From NCBI GenBank assembly GCA_029721515.1, contig CM056562.1, positions 12,681,335 through 12,745,334 of the forward strand: a stretch of 64,000 nt of DNA, read 5' to 3'. The stretch's first letter is position 1. Each line of letters opens with the position of its first letter. A model generated the notes under the pieces. It did not search any database and had not been told where the DNA came from. It saw only the letters and a program-made list of their open reading frames with translations. Shown here piece by piece: positions 12,901 through 23,800 of the stretch. Source of the DNA: Synanceia verrucosa. Taxonomy: Eukaryota > Chordata > Actinopteri > Perciformes > Synanceiidae. The position numbers and the translations under genes were made by a program.

Positions 12901-13721
12901 CATCATCAACCCGTCCCTCCTCTCAGTGAAAAAAAGAGGAATGCAAGGGGGCATTCCAGGCTTAATGAAGTTAATATTGCAGGAATCCAGGCCCAAGTGA
13001 TCGCTGAACCAACACCACAAAAACAAAAGCCTGCTTGTTCAAGCGGTGAGCCACACAAGATTACCAAGGCATTTCCAACATATTCGTATAAAGAATGAGA
13101 GCAGAAACACTTCACTCAGTGGTTAAAGTGGATTACCCCACTCAATTATGCAGACTGGGATGGCACAAAAATGTTTTGGCTTCAGTGAAAGTCTGGCTGA
13201 AAACATTTTGCATAATATAGCCACAAAAAGGGTGGCAGTGCAAAGCCCTGAAGTAAATAGTTCTAATCCAGACACGAGGCTTTTGCTTTCTATCTGAATG
13301 ACTTATGGCATGCGGTACAGGTATATGTGCACGAGCTGATGAACAAAACTTCTGACTTCCTTCCAGGGTGAGAGGCTGAGAGGTCAATGAGGAGTGAACT
13401 TACCCCTCACCACTGAGAGACTGAAGAAGTGCAGCTCTTTGATTCCAAGAAGCTCTGCCACGCGATCAAGAACATCCTGCCCTGTGGACTTTGGCTGGAG
13501 CAGGTGGAAAGACAGAGAAATCAGTTTTCAATATGCATTCACAAACCACCACTGTCATGTTTGTAAAGAAGAGAACCCTGACCATCTGGTTATTAGATAT
13601 CTTTCTGGTCAAGAAGACAGCTAGAAGAATGTTTAATACCCACCCTGACAGTGACGTCCAACTGGTCTTTGTTTGGGAGGAGAACACAAATGGTTCTCTC
13701 CTGCTTTATCAAGGTGGACAT
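7988..13721 (-). CDS. frmd1: FERM domain-containing protein of the FRMD1/FRMD6 (willin) family, complete CDS
   Basis: Thirteen exons on the complement: 13644-13721, 13404-13494, 12164-12243, 11937-12013, 11630-11825, 11373-11528, 10944-11009, 10393-10461, 10138-10312, 9619-9903, 8550-8681, 8354-8424 and 7988-8272. They sum to 1761 bp, giving 586 aa and a stop, with all phases matching. The FERM domain fills roughly residues 1-330. A serine-rich tail follows and ends CLSLDTLGDEQFMEFIL. Phrases such as CRLEDVPVTFYRLQKDKK and ARHLYYSDLRERVL look closer to FRMD1 than FRMD6 as I recall them, so frmd1 is preferred, but frmd6 remains possible. FERM proteins link membranes to the cortical cytoskeleton; FRMD6 acts upstream of Hippo kinases, and that role is only inferred here. 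Confidence 0.85.
10138..13721 (-). CDS. frmd1: FERM lobes of the frmd1-like gene
   Basis: The ubiquitin-like F1 lobe starts MSTLIKQERTICVLLPNKDQ and runs through DNEHIFLDMEEKLTKYFPKE. The helical F2 lobe includes EEVYFQLAGYALQADLGDH and YFEPKEYFPPWIVAKRG. The PH-like F3 lobe includes LLYDFPWSNVGRLTF and GKKFEIQPDGLPSARKLVYY, the most conserved stretch of the family. The ATG at 13719-13721 was chosen because it directly precedes the conserved F1 strand. The exon's 5' noncoding part runs back to an acceptor at about 13832. Confidence 0.87.
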
Positions 13722-13832
13722 GATGTCCTGTGTTTGTTGGTGATAAGTGCTTGTTCTCTGTTAAACTGCCTTCTCTTGCGTCCTCTATCCTTCACTTTTT
13801 ATCTCTTCCAGGGCAGTTCATCCATATTGCAT
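13722..13832 (-). promoter_or_regulatory. frmd1: 5' UTR portion of frmd1 exon with a short upstream ORF
   Basis: Upstream of the start codon the exon extends back to a TTTTCAG acceptor, so this part is probably 5' UTR. It opens with an ATG whose frame stops after four codons (ATG CAA TAT GGA TGA), a minimal upstream ORF that could dampen translation. Inference from sequence only. Confidence 0.5.
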
Positions 13833-16800
13833 CTGAAAAGATAGATGACATGAGAGTGAGATGAGCAAAGAAATGAAAACAAAACAAAACATGGTCCAGC
13901 TGCAGTTCACCATGAATGATTAAGACAGCAGAATGGAATTTAAAACTAGTTTATGTTGTGTAACATGTGCCCTTTTGCAGTGATTTTGCAATCAGTCAAA
14001 GCTAAAAAAAAAATCCCTAACTCAGACACAGCACATGGCTTCCTCCTATTATCCCATAACCAAGATTAACTCATCATAGCTCCTTCTGAGACCAAATGTG
14101 TTTATAACACAATAATCTTCCATAGGGATTATCCACAAACTGAATCAAATATGAGTCATACATTTGTCAACCTTAAAAGACACCTCAACTCAAATTATCA
14201 GCAATTAAATTCAATGAGCTTGTCATAATTTATTCTTTATTTCAGTTCACTGGTGACAATCAGTCTGAAAATCTTAAGTATGAAATACTTAACTATAACG
14301 AGGTATTGTTTTATTGCAGATTATGTTAACAAGCAAAACAAATGGCCATGGTGGACTGGGACAGCCTACTTGGCTCATCTGAAGCTTTGCCCCACTACGC
14401 TGACCTGAAGCCCCTCCTGGTACGAGACTCATCTGATTAACGTCTCAGAATCAATTAATCAGGTTAATTACTGCCGCGCGTCGACTCTGATCCCCTTAAA
14501 TCCTGCTCATGTCTTGACGGTAACCAGTAAAAATAGAAAAGAAAAAAAAAGAGCCTTGGATGCAAGCAGACAAGAAAAGCAAATTATCTATGACTGCAGA
14601 GGCCATGGGCGGTGTAGTGATTAGCACTGTCGCCTCACACCAAGAAGGTTCCAGGTTTGAACCCCGGCCCGGGGCCTTTCTGTCTGGAGTTTGCGGGTTC
14701 TCCCCGTGTCTGCGGGGGTTCTCTTCAGGTGCTCCGGCTTCCTCTCACCATCCAAAAACATGCATGGGGATTAGGTTAATTTAAATTGACCGTAGGTGTG
14801 AATGTGAGTGTGAGTGGTTGTCTGTCTCTATGTGCCCTGTGATGAACTGGAGACTTGTCCAGGGTGTACCCTGCCTTCCACCCTAAGACAGTTGGGATAG
14901 GCTCCAGCCCCCCCACATCCCTATGTGAGGATGAGCGGTACATAATGGATGGATGGATGAAGCAGCCCGCTTCAGTCATAGTGTGACAAACTAAGTAAAA
15001 CAGAGAAAAAAACAGCATGGGAGACAAACTGCTGTGTTTTTTTTTGCATCATACTTGTGTCTTGTGTTTAAAAGCACAAGCAAAAGACCTCACTGTTGAG
15101 ATAAATCACGAGACGGTATAACATTATGAAGGTGCTGCCTGATTTCAGTGTATAAAACAAGCTGTGGGAATTACAACAGTATATGTTCATGGCTCAGAGA
15201 GAAAAACATTTGATTGGAGGACATGTTCAAACATGGCCTCACTTATGAGTGTGTGTGTCAGTGCAAACAGACATACAAAAACCTGAAATTCCTGTAGCTT
15301 GAGCATCTGACTTGTTTATGAGTCACACTATATTGCACATTTACTCACAGGAGCAAATGTACACAAACTCAACACACCCAAGTTAACTTTCACAATGTAT
15401 AAATAATAATTGTTCTTTTAAATAATCCAATTATGAGTGTGTCTTTCATATAATTTATGTCCATTATTAGAGTGTTGTACCGCTCTGGTTTATTATAATG
15501 TGAGATGTATTGCTAAAAGTAATACAACTGCATAACATAATAGTCTTTAGTGACACAGTGAGTGAATAGTCTGTGGTGATATCCAAATGACAACATGCTA
15601 CATTGTTTTGTTTCTGATTACTGAGATATTGAAAGAGTTTGCAGATTTGCGTGAGCAGTTCAAGAGCAATTCATATGCAAAGCAATAAGACTGAAAAATA
15701 GAGAGAGATTTCTAAGGAGAAAAAAATAGTTTAGTAATTTGGATGAGCTTGAGGGTGTGTTTTTTTTCTGCTGAAAACTATTGCACATCAGCTAAAATAA
15801 AGTTAAGTAATAGCCTGTTATGTTTGGCCAATTGGTAATTAATTTGTTTATGCTGAAGTTCTTTTCCACACTTTAAATGTAATATAAATGAATGTAGGGG
15901 CACAGTTGGCCAAAAACATATGCAGCCATATTATTGTCCATAAAAATACACCTGAATATTTACAGCTGGAGCAGCCTAAACTGCATGAAAAGTACTGAGT
16001 ATAATGAATGACGTGAAGCTCTACCAACCTTGAACATCCTTAAATCCAGAGTACAATCAAGTACATAAACTACACTAGTCTACACTATATTCCACCCCTT
16101 TGCTATGAGCCCAAACAGAGTTGGCTGACATCTTCAGACATTCCCCTTGTTGCTGACCAGGATGAAAGCTGGCAGCACATGAGAAGAGCCATCTGTATGC
16201 CTTAATTCCCCTCCAACACTGTCATAATCCCTGCTGTCTGTTGGAAAAAACATCCCCTCTGCACTGTGCAAGGTCTCTAAAGTGTGAGGGATCCTCATTG
16301 CTGGAAGAAGCTGAGATAGGGTGTCTGAATAAACAGGGGAACACCATTTAAAACTCACCCCATCTGAAAACAATAGGCTGAGCCAGCCTTTCAGTTTTGG
16401 GGGCGCAGTGCATTTCTTAGTTTTGACTCACAGCCCTGACAGGCGCATTTACATTAGTGATTCAATTCAAGAATCAGACTTTTCACGAAGTTGGCCCTAA
16501 AGTTGAGAAAAAACTGCATTATGCAGTCCATGTTTTTACTCTTCATTTTACCAAACGCGTGACACGCGTTACTTAGCTTCAAATCCGGCGATAACGTTAA
16601 TTAACGTTGACGCAAGCCAACGTTGTGAGCTAGTAGCCGCTAGTTCTGTCAAAGTTCCTGCGTAGCCTAGGAAATTACACATCTTAACTGAGTGAGCGAC
16701 CTGCCTCAATTAAGAAACAACTCGAAGCTAAAGTAATGATGTTTTAAAATTAATGACCATGGTAACGTTAACCATTTCACTGTGTGTTTGGTTGGGTGCG

Positions 16801-16883
16801 ATGGTAACGTTACAACTTGACGCAACAAGTGCATTATTAACTCCGGCTCTATTTAGCTAACTATGAAGCAGTAAGGTACTTAC
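13833..16883 (-). other. frmd1: Large 5' intron of frmd1
   Basis: About 3 kb between the first coding exon and the probable noncoding first exon. It contains the SINE at 14601-14962. No conserved exon was seen on either strand. Confidence 0.5.
14601..14962 (+). mobile_element. tRNA-headed fish SINE with ATGG tail
   Basis: The left end resembles a tRNA gene: ggtgtagtgattagcactg occupies the A-box region, and a B-box-like GGTTTGAACCC lies at 14654-14664. The body (tttctgtctggagtttgcgg, then tgtccagggtgtaccctgcc, then gggataggctccagcc) is a pattern I recognise as widely dispersed in percomorph genomes. It ends in (ATGG)n. No clear target-site duplication was found. It lies in an frmd1 intron, antisense to the gene. 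Confidence 0.8.
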
Positions 16884-17110
16884 TTTCACCTTATAGAAGG
16901 GGAAGGAGTCCAAAATTCAGTCGCAGGTATTCTCAGTGTTTGTTCAGACACACTTTGTCTTTTCTTATCCGAGTAGAGACATGACAGACTTGGGAAGAAC
17001 ACCAGTTTGCCCCTCTACCCATCGCGTTCCCAACTTCTTCAACCACCGCGAGCCACGGGACGTACCATTGTTGATATTTGTGGGGGCCGCAATTGTTATA
17101 TAATTCCATT
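16884..17110 (-). promoter_or_regulatory. frmd1: Probable frmd1 noncoding first exon and promoter
   Basis: On the minus strand a strong GTAAGT donor sits at 16878-16883, after CTTCTATAAGGTGAAA. Upstream DNA to 17110 is CpG-richer than its surroundings. Nearby, 16580-16820 carries several AACGTT palindromes (for example gataacgttaattaacgttg). The exact transcription start is unknown. Confidence 0.4.
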
Positions 17111-19313
17111 TCCAAAAGCCGTCACAATTTCCACGCTCTGTTCTATAATCATTGTAGTTTTTATCGAATGAATATAAACTTCAAATACATATTTTTATTT
17201 ATATGTAAATGAAAATTGATACAAATATTTCAATATGTTAGTGAACATGCCGCCTCCCATATTTTTCATTGGTACATCTCGTGCTAATTAGAGATCCAAG
17301 TGATGGAACTGTCTGGTTGGGACCATAGGTTGGGACACTGATTGTTAAGAAGAAACCTATCTGGTTACCTTGATTATTGACTCATGCCTAATTAGTTCCA
17401 TGTTTTCATGTATTTTGACCAATATATGGAGACTTTTTCTGTTTCCAACATCAACCCCTCTAAAGTACAGGGGGTGTTGTTGTGGTTGATCCACACCATA
17501 TGAACAATTGGCATGAGACTTAATTGTTATGGTGAATGTTTCACCCATGAATGTACTGTATTATCCATGATAAGTAGGTATCTGCAGTTTTCTTTTAATG
17601 GTTGAATAAATATAAGTCCTTTCTACTTCCATATATATGTCTATCATAGTGTATTTCTGTGGGATTAATATTTAAATGAAGACTTGTTCATCTAGCTATC
17701 TTGGAGAATGAATTATCAGTTATGTGAACCTTGTAGTCCACATCTTTTTTTTCTGTCAATCCATTAATGGTCCGTTGTAAGGCCCTTTTTAAATATTACC
17801 ACATCAATAGGTTGCAGAAGGGCAGTCAAACTGCCTTTATGTGAGAGAATCCCCTTGGTGGGAATAAAAAGTCTAAGTTTAAGCATTTCTTAGCTCACTC
17901 ACAAAGTCATATTCTAATACATCACTGATAATTCTGACTCCATATTGAAATAATATGACATCTAACATTATACATTTCTGCACGTTCCAAGCAAAACACT
18001 CCTCAAAATTTCCCACATTTATAGCAGGCCTTGGAACACATTAGTGTGATGACACTGCCATCTGCAGGGCCATTTCATCATCGTTTTAGTATCTGGCACC
18101 ATAGTAACAATACAAACGCTGAAAAAAGACTTGAAGGTATTAAAGAATTACTATTGCCATTACAGGACAAGTGCTCTATCACAATCAATCAGAACGAAAG
18201 AGCTGTACACCAAAAAAATAAAACTAGACTACAATGACTTAAAGAGACAGTGGCTAAAATGTGTTCATATTTTTCTGCTGAGACACCAGTTATGTCAGCT
18301 AAGACTTCATTAGTAGGCAATGAAATTTTCCTGCACTTAGTGTACCAAGAGCTCAGGAGTGACACATAAGAAAGAAAAGTCATATAACCAAATTCATATT
18401 ATGCATATTTAATGGTAGAGTATGATGATATAAACAATTTCCCAAGAAACAGTTTTCAATTCCAAGCAATACTTTCCAGTTTACACACATAATCACCAAA
18501 TTATACCAACCAAATACTTTCAATAAAACAAGTTCATATTACCAACATGTGCTTTAGCTGAATCATGAGCATTACTTAAAACCCCTGTAATAAAATGTTA
18601 CTATGTCGTAGGCAAAGCTTTATTCTCCCAACACCAGTTTGGGTAAATGTTGTGCAGAATGCTGCGATGGCAACGAACAGCATAAAGTATTAAGACCAAA
18701 GCCATGGCTGCAAACTCTGAGCAACAATCCTATTTCAAATGCAATCTTTGCCATTAAAAATGATGGAAAATTGTTGATAAAAAAAGTAACCTGTACAAAT
18801 GACCATTTTCAGTACAAAAGCTTGTAAAATGTAGTTGTGGTGCAAATCAATGCAGTGTCTCTCAAAATTGGTGGGAAACATTTGCAATGGTGAGGACAGT
18901 ACGTGCAGACGTGACTTGGGCTAGCTCACCAAAACAGCCATATCATTTTTGTAGCAGCTACATGTCCAGTTGAGCATCTAATATTAATTGAAAGACTAAT
19001 TAGAAGTATAAACATAATACATAAATAACACTGAAAAAAATAGCAGATGATGGGGGAATCTTTTCCCAAAAAACAAACATGTTTAAGAGATGGCTGTAGA
19101 AAAATAAAAATGTCCATATCCACTGTGATTCCAATATAAACAACATGAAATGAAAGAAATTGTCAATTTGCTCGTTATGTCTTTGAAAAGTGATTATATG
19201 CATTTAAAAACCAAGAGATAATCCAGACATGATAATCAGAGTAAAGTTTAGATGCAGTGAGGTATTAGCGCCATGTTCCACTTTTCCACCAATGAGTTTA
19301 TTCTGCTTCAGTT
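17111..19313 (-). other. Intergenic DNA and fam135a 3' UTR
   Basis: AT-rich DNA with no recognisable exon. The part next to the fam135a stop codon (about 18600-19313) is probably its 3' UTR; an AATAAA on the minus strand lies at 18619-18624 (plus strand tttatt). Nothing else was identified. Confidence 0.45.
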
Positions 19314-20872
19314 CTACTGAAAGAACTTGAGGCCTGCGACAAGGAAGAACTTCTCCAGGAAGATCTCAGAGTCAAGGACAGCGATGTGAGCGGCCCGGCC
19401 AATAAGGGAGTTGGCTGTGTTGGGCAGGGCATGGATGACATCATATCGCACTAGATTACAGTCTTTGTTCTGAAGAACTGGCAGCAGCAGGTTCTCAATC
19501 ATCTCAGCATACACAGGGCCTGAGCCAAAGAATCAAACAATGTTATAAATAGGACAATTTAAGCACCTAATTGTATGATCATATCCGATTAAATTTGTGG
19601 ACAAAATGAGTCGATCCAAACTTACCCGTCTGTTTGTCCTTTAATGCAGTTTTGCACATTTCTATTCGAGCTGAATGATAGGGAACGTAACGATCCTGCA
19701 GTGACCCCACCAGCACTACATTCTTGAAAAACTGCAGCCCTTTAAACGCAGATCAATAGAAAATAAAAATCTGTACAATCTCAAGTTCACCATACACTGC
19801 CGAGAATTTCTCTTGTTAAAAACAAAACTAACCAGATTTCTTGCTGAGCTTGTAGAGGAAAGTTTGGCGAGGATCAGAGTTGTCACGGCACGTCAGCTGT
19901 AGGAGTGACCCAGACTTTTTCCACTTTTGCATGAACCAAAGGCCTGGGAAAAACAGTTACCAGTAATTTAACAGGTTTCAGCACAAAGATAAAACAGATA
20001 GTGAGAGAGAATACAACCACAGTTAAATATCTGAAAATAAGATCATATTTCTGAAACTCACCGGTGTTGACCAGAGCAGAGCTGTTGTACAATGTGCCCA
20101 GGTGGGGTCCAGAGAGGGAGAGAAAGGTGTGCAGCCGGCTCAGGTAACATTTAAACCTAGGCCTTGTTAGCACTGAGCGAACGATGAGGTTCCCCAAGGA
20201 ATGACCCACAAAGCTGCAAATGAAGGACCATAAACACATACACACTGTGCTGCTGAAGACAGAGTATTCATCACACAATACATTGCACTTTGGAAGAACA
20301 GAACATTTTACCTTATCTTTGACACTGTGAGGTTGTATATCTGAATGTACTGGACTATTTCATCCAGTAAACGGTCTGTCATTGACTCAAAGTCAGCGAA
20401 AGTGTCATTCTGTGGATGAAAAGAGCATTAAATGAAAAAAAAAAAATGTGTTTGATTCATGAAGAGAAGTTAGAGCTCAGTGATGCTGATATCTGATGGC
20501 AGTACTGTACTGTTTGCTTATCTACTTGCCTGGTTCCTCTCTGACATTAGGAAGTCTATACGAGCACCAGGCAGTCCAAGCTCCAGGTAAGTTTTCACCA
20601 GTCTCAGGTCCGCACTGTTACCTGCAAAACATCAGTGTGTTGTTTGTGTTTAATACAAAAACAAGAGTCTAAAAGGAAGTGATTAACTCTGAAATATAAG
20701 GGTTTTCCTACCATCCAGGCCGTGGACACACACTATGAGATGGATGCCTTCGTCACAGCTTTCATCTTCCTCCAGGCTGAAGTAGGGCACAGTAGATGCC
20801 AGCTCAGGTACTTCACTATACAAAAAGCCAGGCAGCCTGAGCTGTTTCATTTCTTCCTTGGCCTTAATGAAC
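19314..20872 (-). CDS. fam135a: fam135a C-terminal alpha/beta-hydrolase (DUF676-type) domain
   Basis: Seven exons encode about 310 residues. Motifs in order are [20 protein letters not shown] (oxyanion-strand region), the nucleophile elbow FVGHSLGN (GxSxG; Ser near residue 1196), LSLSGPHLGTLYNSSALVNT, and VVLVGSLQDRYVPYHSARIE (the usual place of the acidic triad member). AAHIAVLDSEIFLEKF near the end holds a candidate catalytic histidine. The stop codon is at 19314-19316. No missing residue or frameshift is seen. Confidence 0.9.
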
Positions 20873-23800
20873 CTGCATAATTAGAATTTGACAAATATTA
20901 ATCTGTAATGTGGGAGACAGGAAAAATCTGCATGAAGTAGATATATATATGTATATGTGAATATGTGCAAGATGACTCACGCTTTCATCTGTGGTGTGGG
21001 TGCACATTCATACCACCGCAGGCTGGAAGAAAAGGAGGTGGAGGGACAGGGAGGTCTTCCCAAGCTATATCCAACACTGCTGGAGGCTAGGTTGGAGCAG
21101 ATGGGCGCCTTCGATAAATCCTTCATTTCATGGGGATAGCCGATGCCAAGCTGTTCAAACAGAAGACTCGTCTCTGAGGCGGCTGCTTCCCCAACCCCAC
21201 TTCGCTCCTCATCAGCAACACCATTAACAAAAGCATAGCCATCGCCTTCCTCGTAGTAACCATTCTCAATCATCTCGTGCTCTGTCTCGTCCTCATCCTC
21301 TTCAACCTGTGGTCCTGCCTGAATTCCCACTGTGATAGCTGATGTTTCTATAGGGCTGATCTCAGATGCATCGGTGCTAGAGCATGAGCCAAAGTAGTTC
21401 TCCACCATCCCACGTTTTACCAGGTCTGTGCTGCTGGTGGCAGAGTTACTGGAGGGGCAGGCGGTGTGGGGTTCACTACGGGATTCTTTAATGGCTCCAG
21501 AACCAGCTGCACCCTCTGGTCCAAGTTCAGAAATACCTAGTAATTTGGGGTCTGTTTCCAAGTCAAAAGCAGGTTTTATTAGGTCACCTGCAGCAGTGTC
21601 AGGGCTGCAAGCCATGTCAATGGGAGGTATGTTCGTGATATCACCAGAGAAGACCAAACTCTGCTCCTGCACCAAAACGCTGGACTTCCTGCCTCGGGTT
21701 TCAGCTCCACTGGAGCTCCTAGATGAACCTTCGCCTTCATCATCTGAGGGCAAGGAGTTGATGGAAGTGAGTGAAGACTGGACTCCACTGACAGCACTGG
21801 TATTTTCTGGGTAAATACTTTCTGCTGGCCCACTGGGTTTTTGCACTGAACTTTGCTGAACAGGCCGTGGTGTGGTACTCAGGAGGGGCCTCTCAGGCTG
21901 TGAGGCCACACTGCCTGATTCAGTGATGCCCAGTCCTGCACAAGCCTGAAGTCCTGGAACAAGCTGAGTGGTGAAGGAGCTGGGCTCACTTTCAATGCCC
22001 GAGTCTGAGAGGCGAGACGAGGCACTGAGGGCTCCTCCATCCGGCAGCCTGATACTATCGCTTCTCACCTGAACTGAGACTAGACAGGACTGGCTACGCT
22101 GTGCTGCCTCTTTCACCGGCCTTTCAAACACCACAGGCTGTTTTGAGTCACAGACGTCTGACTGGGCAATCTCAGAAATATTACTGCTTAGCGTTCCATC
22201 GGTCCGACAAGGTAGAAGAACTGTTACTTTTTCCCCTTGGTATGGGTCCTTGTTACTTGGTTTCACCTCTATTTGCTTCAGCCCTGCAGACCACTGTGGC
22301 AGCTTTTGGCCACTGTGGTCAACTTGCTCATCTTTGTTAAGTGGTTGGTTGCATGTTGCATTAACCCCAGTACCTGCCTGAGGATTATTCTGTGTGTCCA
22401 AGTTTATAGACTTTTTGAAAAAACCTTTTTGACAAGCAGCAGTAGTTGTACTGTCATCTGCAAAAGAATCAACAGCACTGTTTCCACCATGTGTTGAAGT
22501 GGCACCAGAGTCAAAAACTGAATTGGTGTTAGTCCTTAAATAACTATTGGAGTGCCTCTGTAACATATCTCGTTCCTCTTCTTGGTTTAGGGGTGCATCC
22601 CCTTCCTTGTGCTTTGTATCACCATAAGGAGCTTTGAGGTTTTTATAGCCCACCAACACCACAGAGTCCTTGGAGCCCTGTCTAATCAACTTCTTGGAGT
22701 TCTCGGTTTTTGAATTTTTCTTCAGCTTGACTGACTTGCCTTTGGACTTAGGCGGTGGATCATAGCTGTCTGGACAGGTGTTATCCGTAGGGACACACCG
22801 AGACTCAGGTATGGGGCTGGCTGCTGCGCTGCACTCCCTGGAGTTGGGCTTGTCCACTTTGGACACTGAGCCAGTCCTTGTATTGTGCATGCCCAGCCAC
22901 GGTCCATCACGATCTTCACAATCAAACCAGGTTGAACATAAAAAAAGACAACAAACAAAAATGGTCAATGCCTGCTGTACTGACTGCATCTAGTTAAGCA
23001 GCAATATATTATTACTGACCTTCAGTGATAGAATCCAGGTATCTATCCTCAAAGATGATCGGCAGGGAGCTAACATCACCATCCAGGTCTGCACATTCCA
23101 CTGGAAGTGGAGGCAAAGACAGGAAGTAGCTGGAGCTTTTGATAGCATTAGTCATCTGCTGGTGGCTGTGAGCACTGATGTAGAGGGGGAGGGAAGAAAG
23201 GACACAGTGAGAGCCAGACAGAGAGGAGGGAAAAATAAGTCATGGACTTCCATATTTGGGCTATAGTATTTCAGTAGGTAGGTACTGGCACATGTTTGCA
23301 AACACTATATTTCATAATCAAGACAAACATGCCACTACAACTTACTGTAGTTCCTGGTATGCTAGTGCAGATTGTCTTGGATGTTCAAGACAAAAGAAAG
23401 CCTCAGCAAACCGTCTTACCTGTAATAACGACACGTCTATGTTATAGGTTCAGTCAGTACAGCTTTGGAGTTATCAGAGCAAAAATTGGATCAGTGTAAT
23501 TCAAAAAGGTAACAAGACATACACTCCTCACAACAAGATATTGTGAGGTCCTCAGTGGACTTTATACGTAAGGTGTTTGTTTCACTTCAGTGACTTTTTG
23601 GGACAGGGAGGAAGTAGTATTAGGGTGATAGACACACATCATTTAGTGTTTTCCACATAATGGTCTCACTGTGTACAGTGCCCGTGACCCTATGTGAGGA
23701 TAAGTGGTAGAAAATGGATGGATGGATGGATGGATGTATACAGTGCACCTTACATATTGGGGCCACTACAAAAAAATACAAAAAGACAACCCTTTTCAAC

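Noticed and set aside
21428..21814. 128-aa plus-strand frame
   Set aside because: Shadow of the long fam135a exon on the opposite strand.
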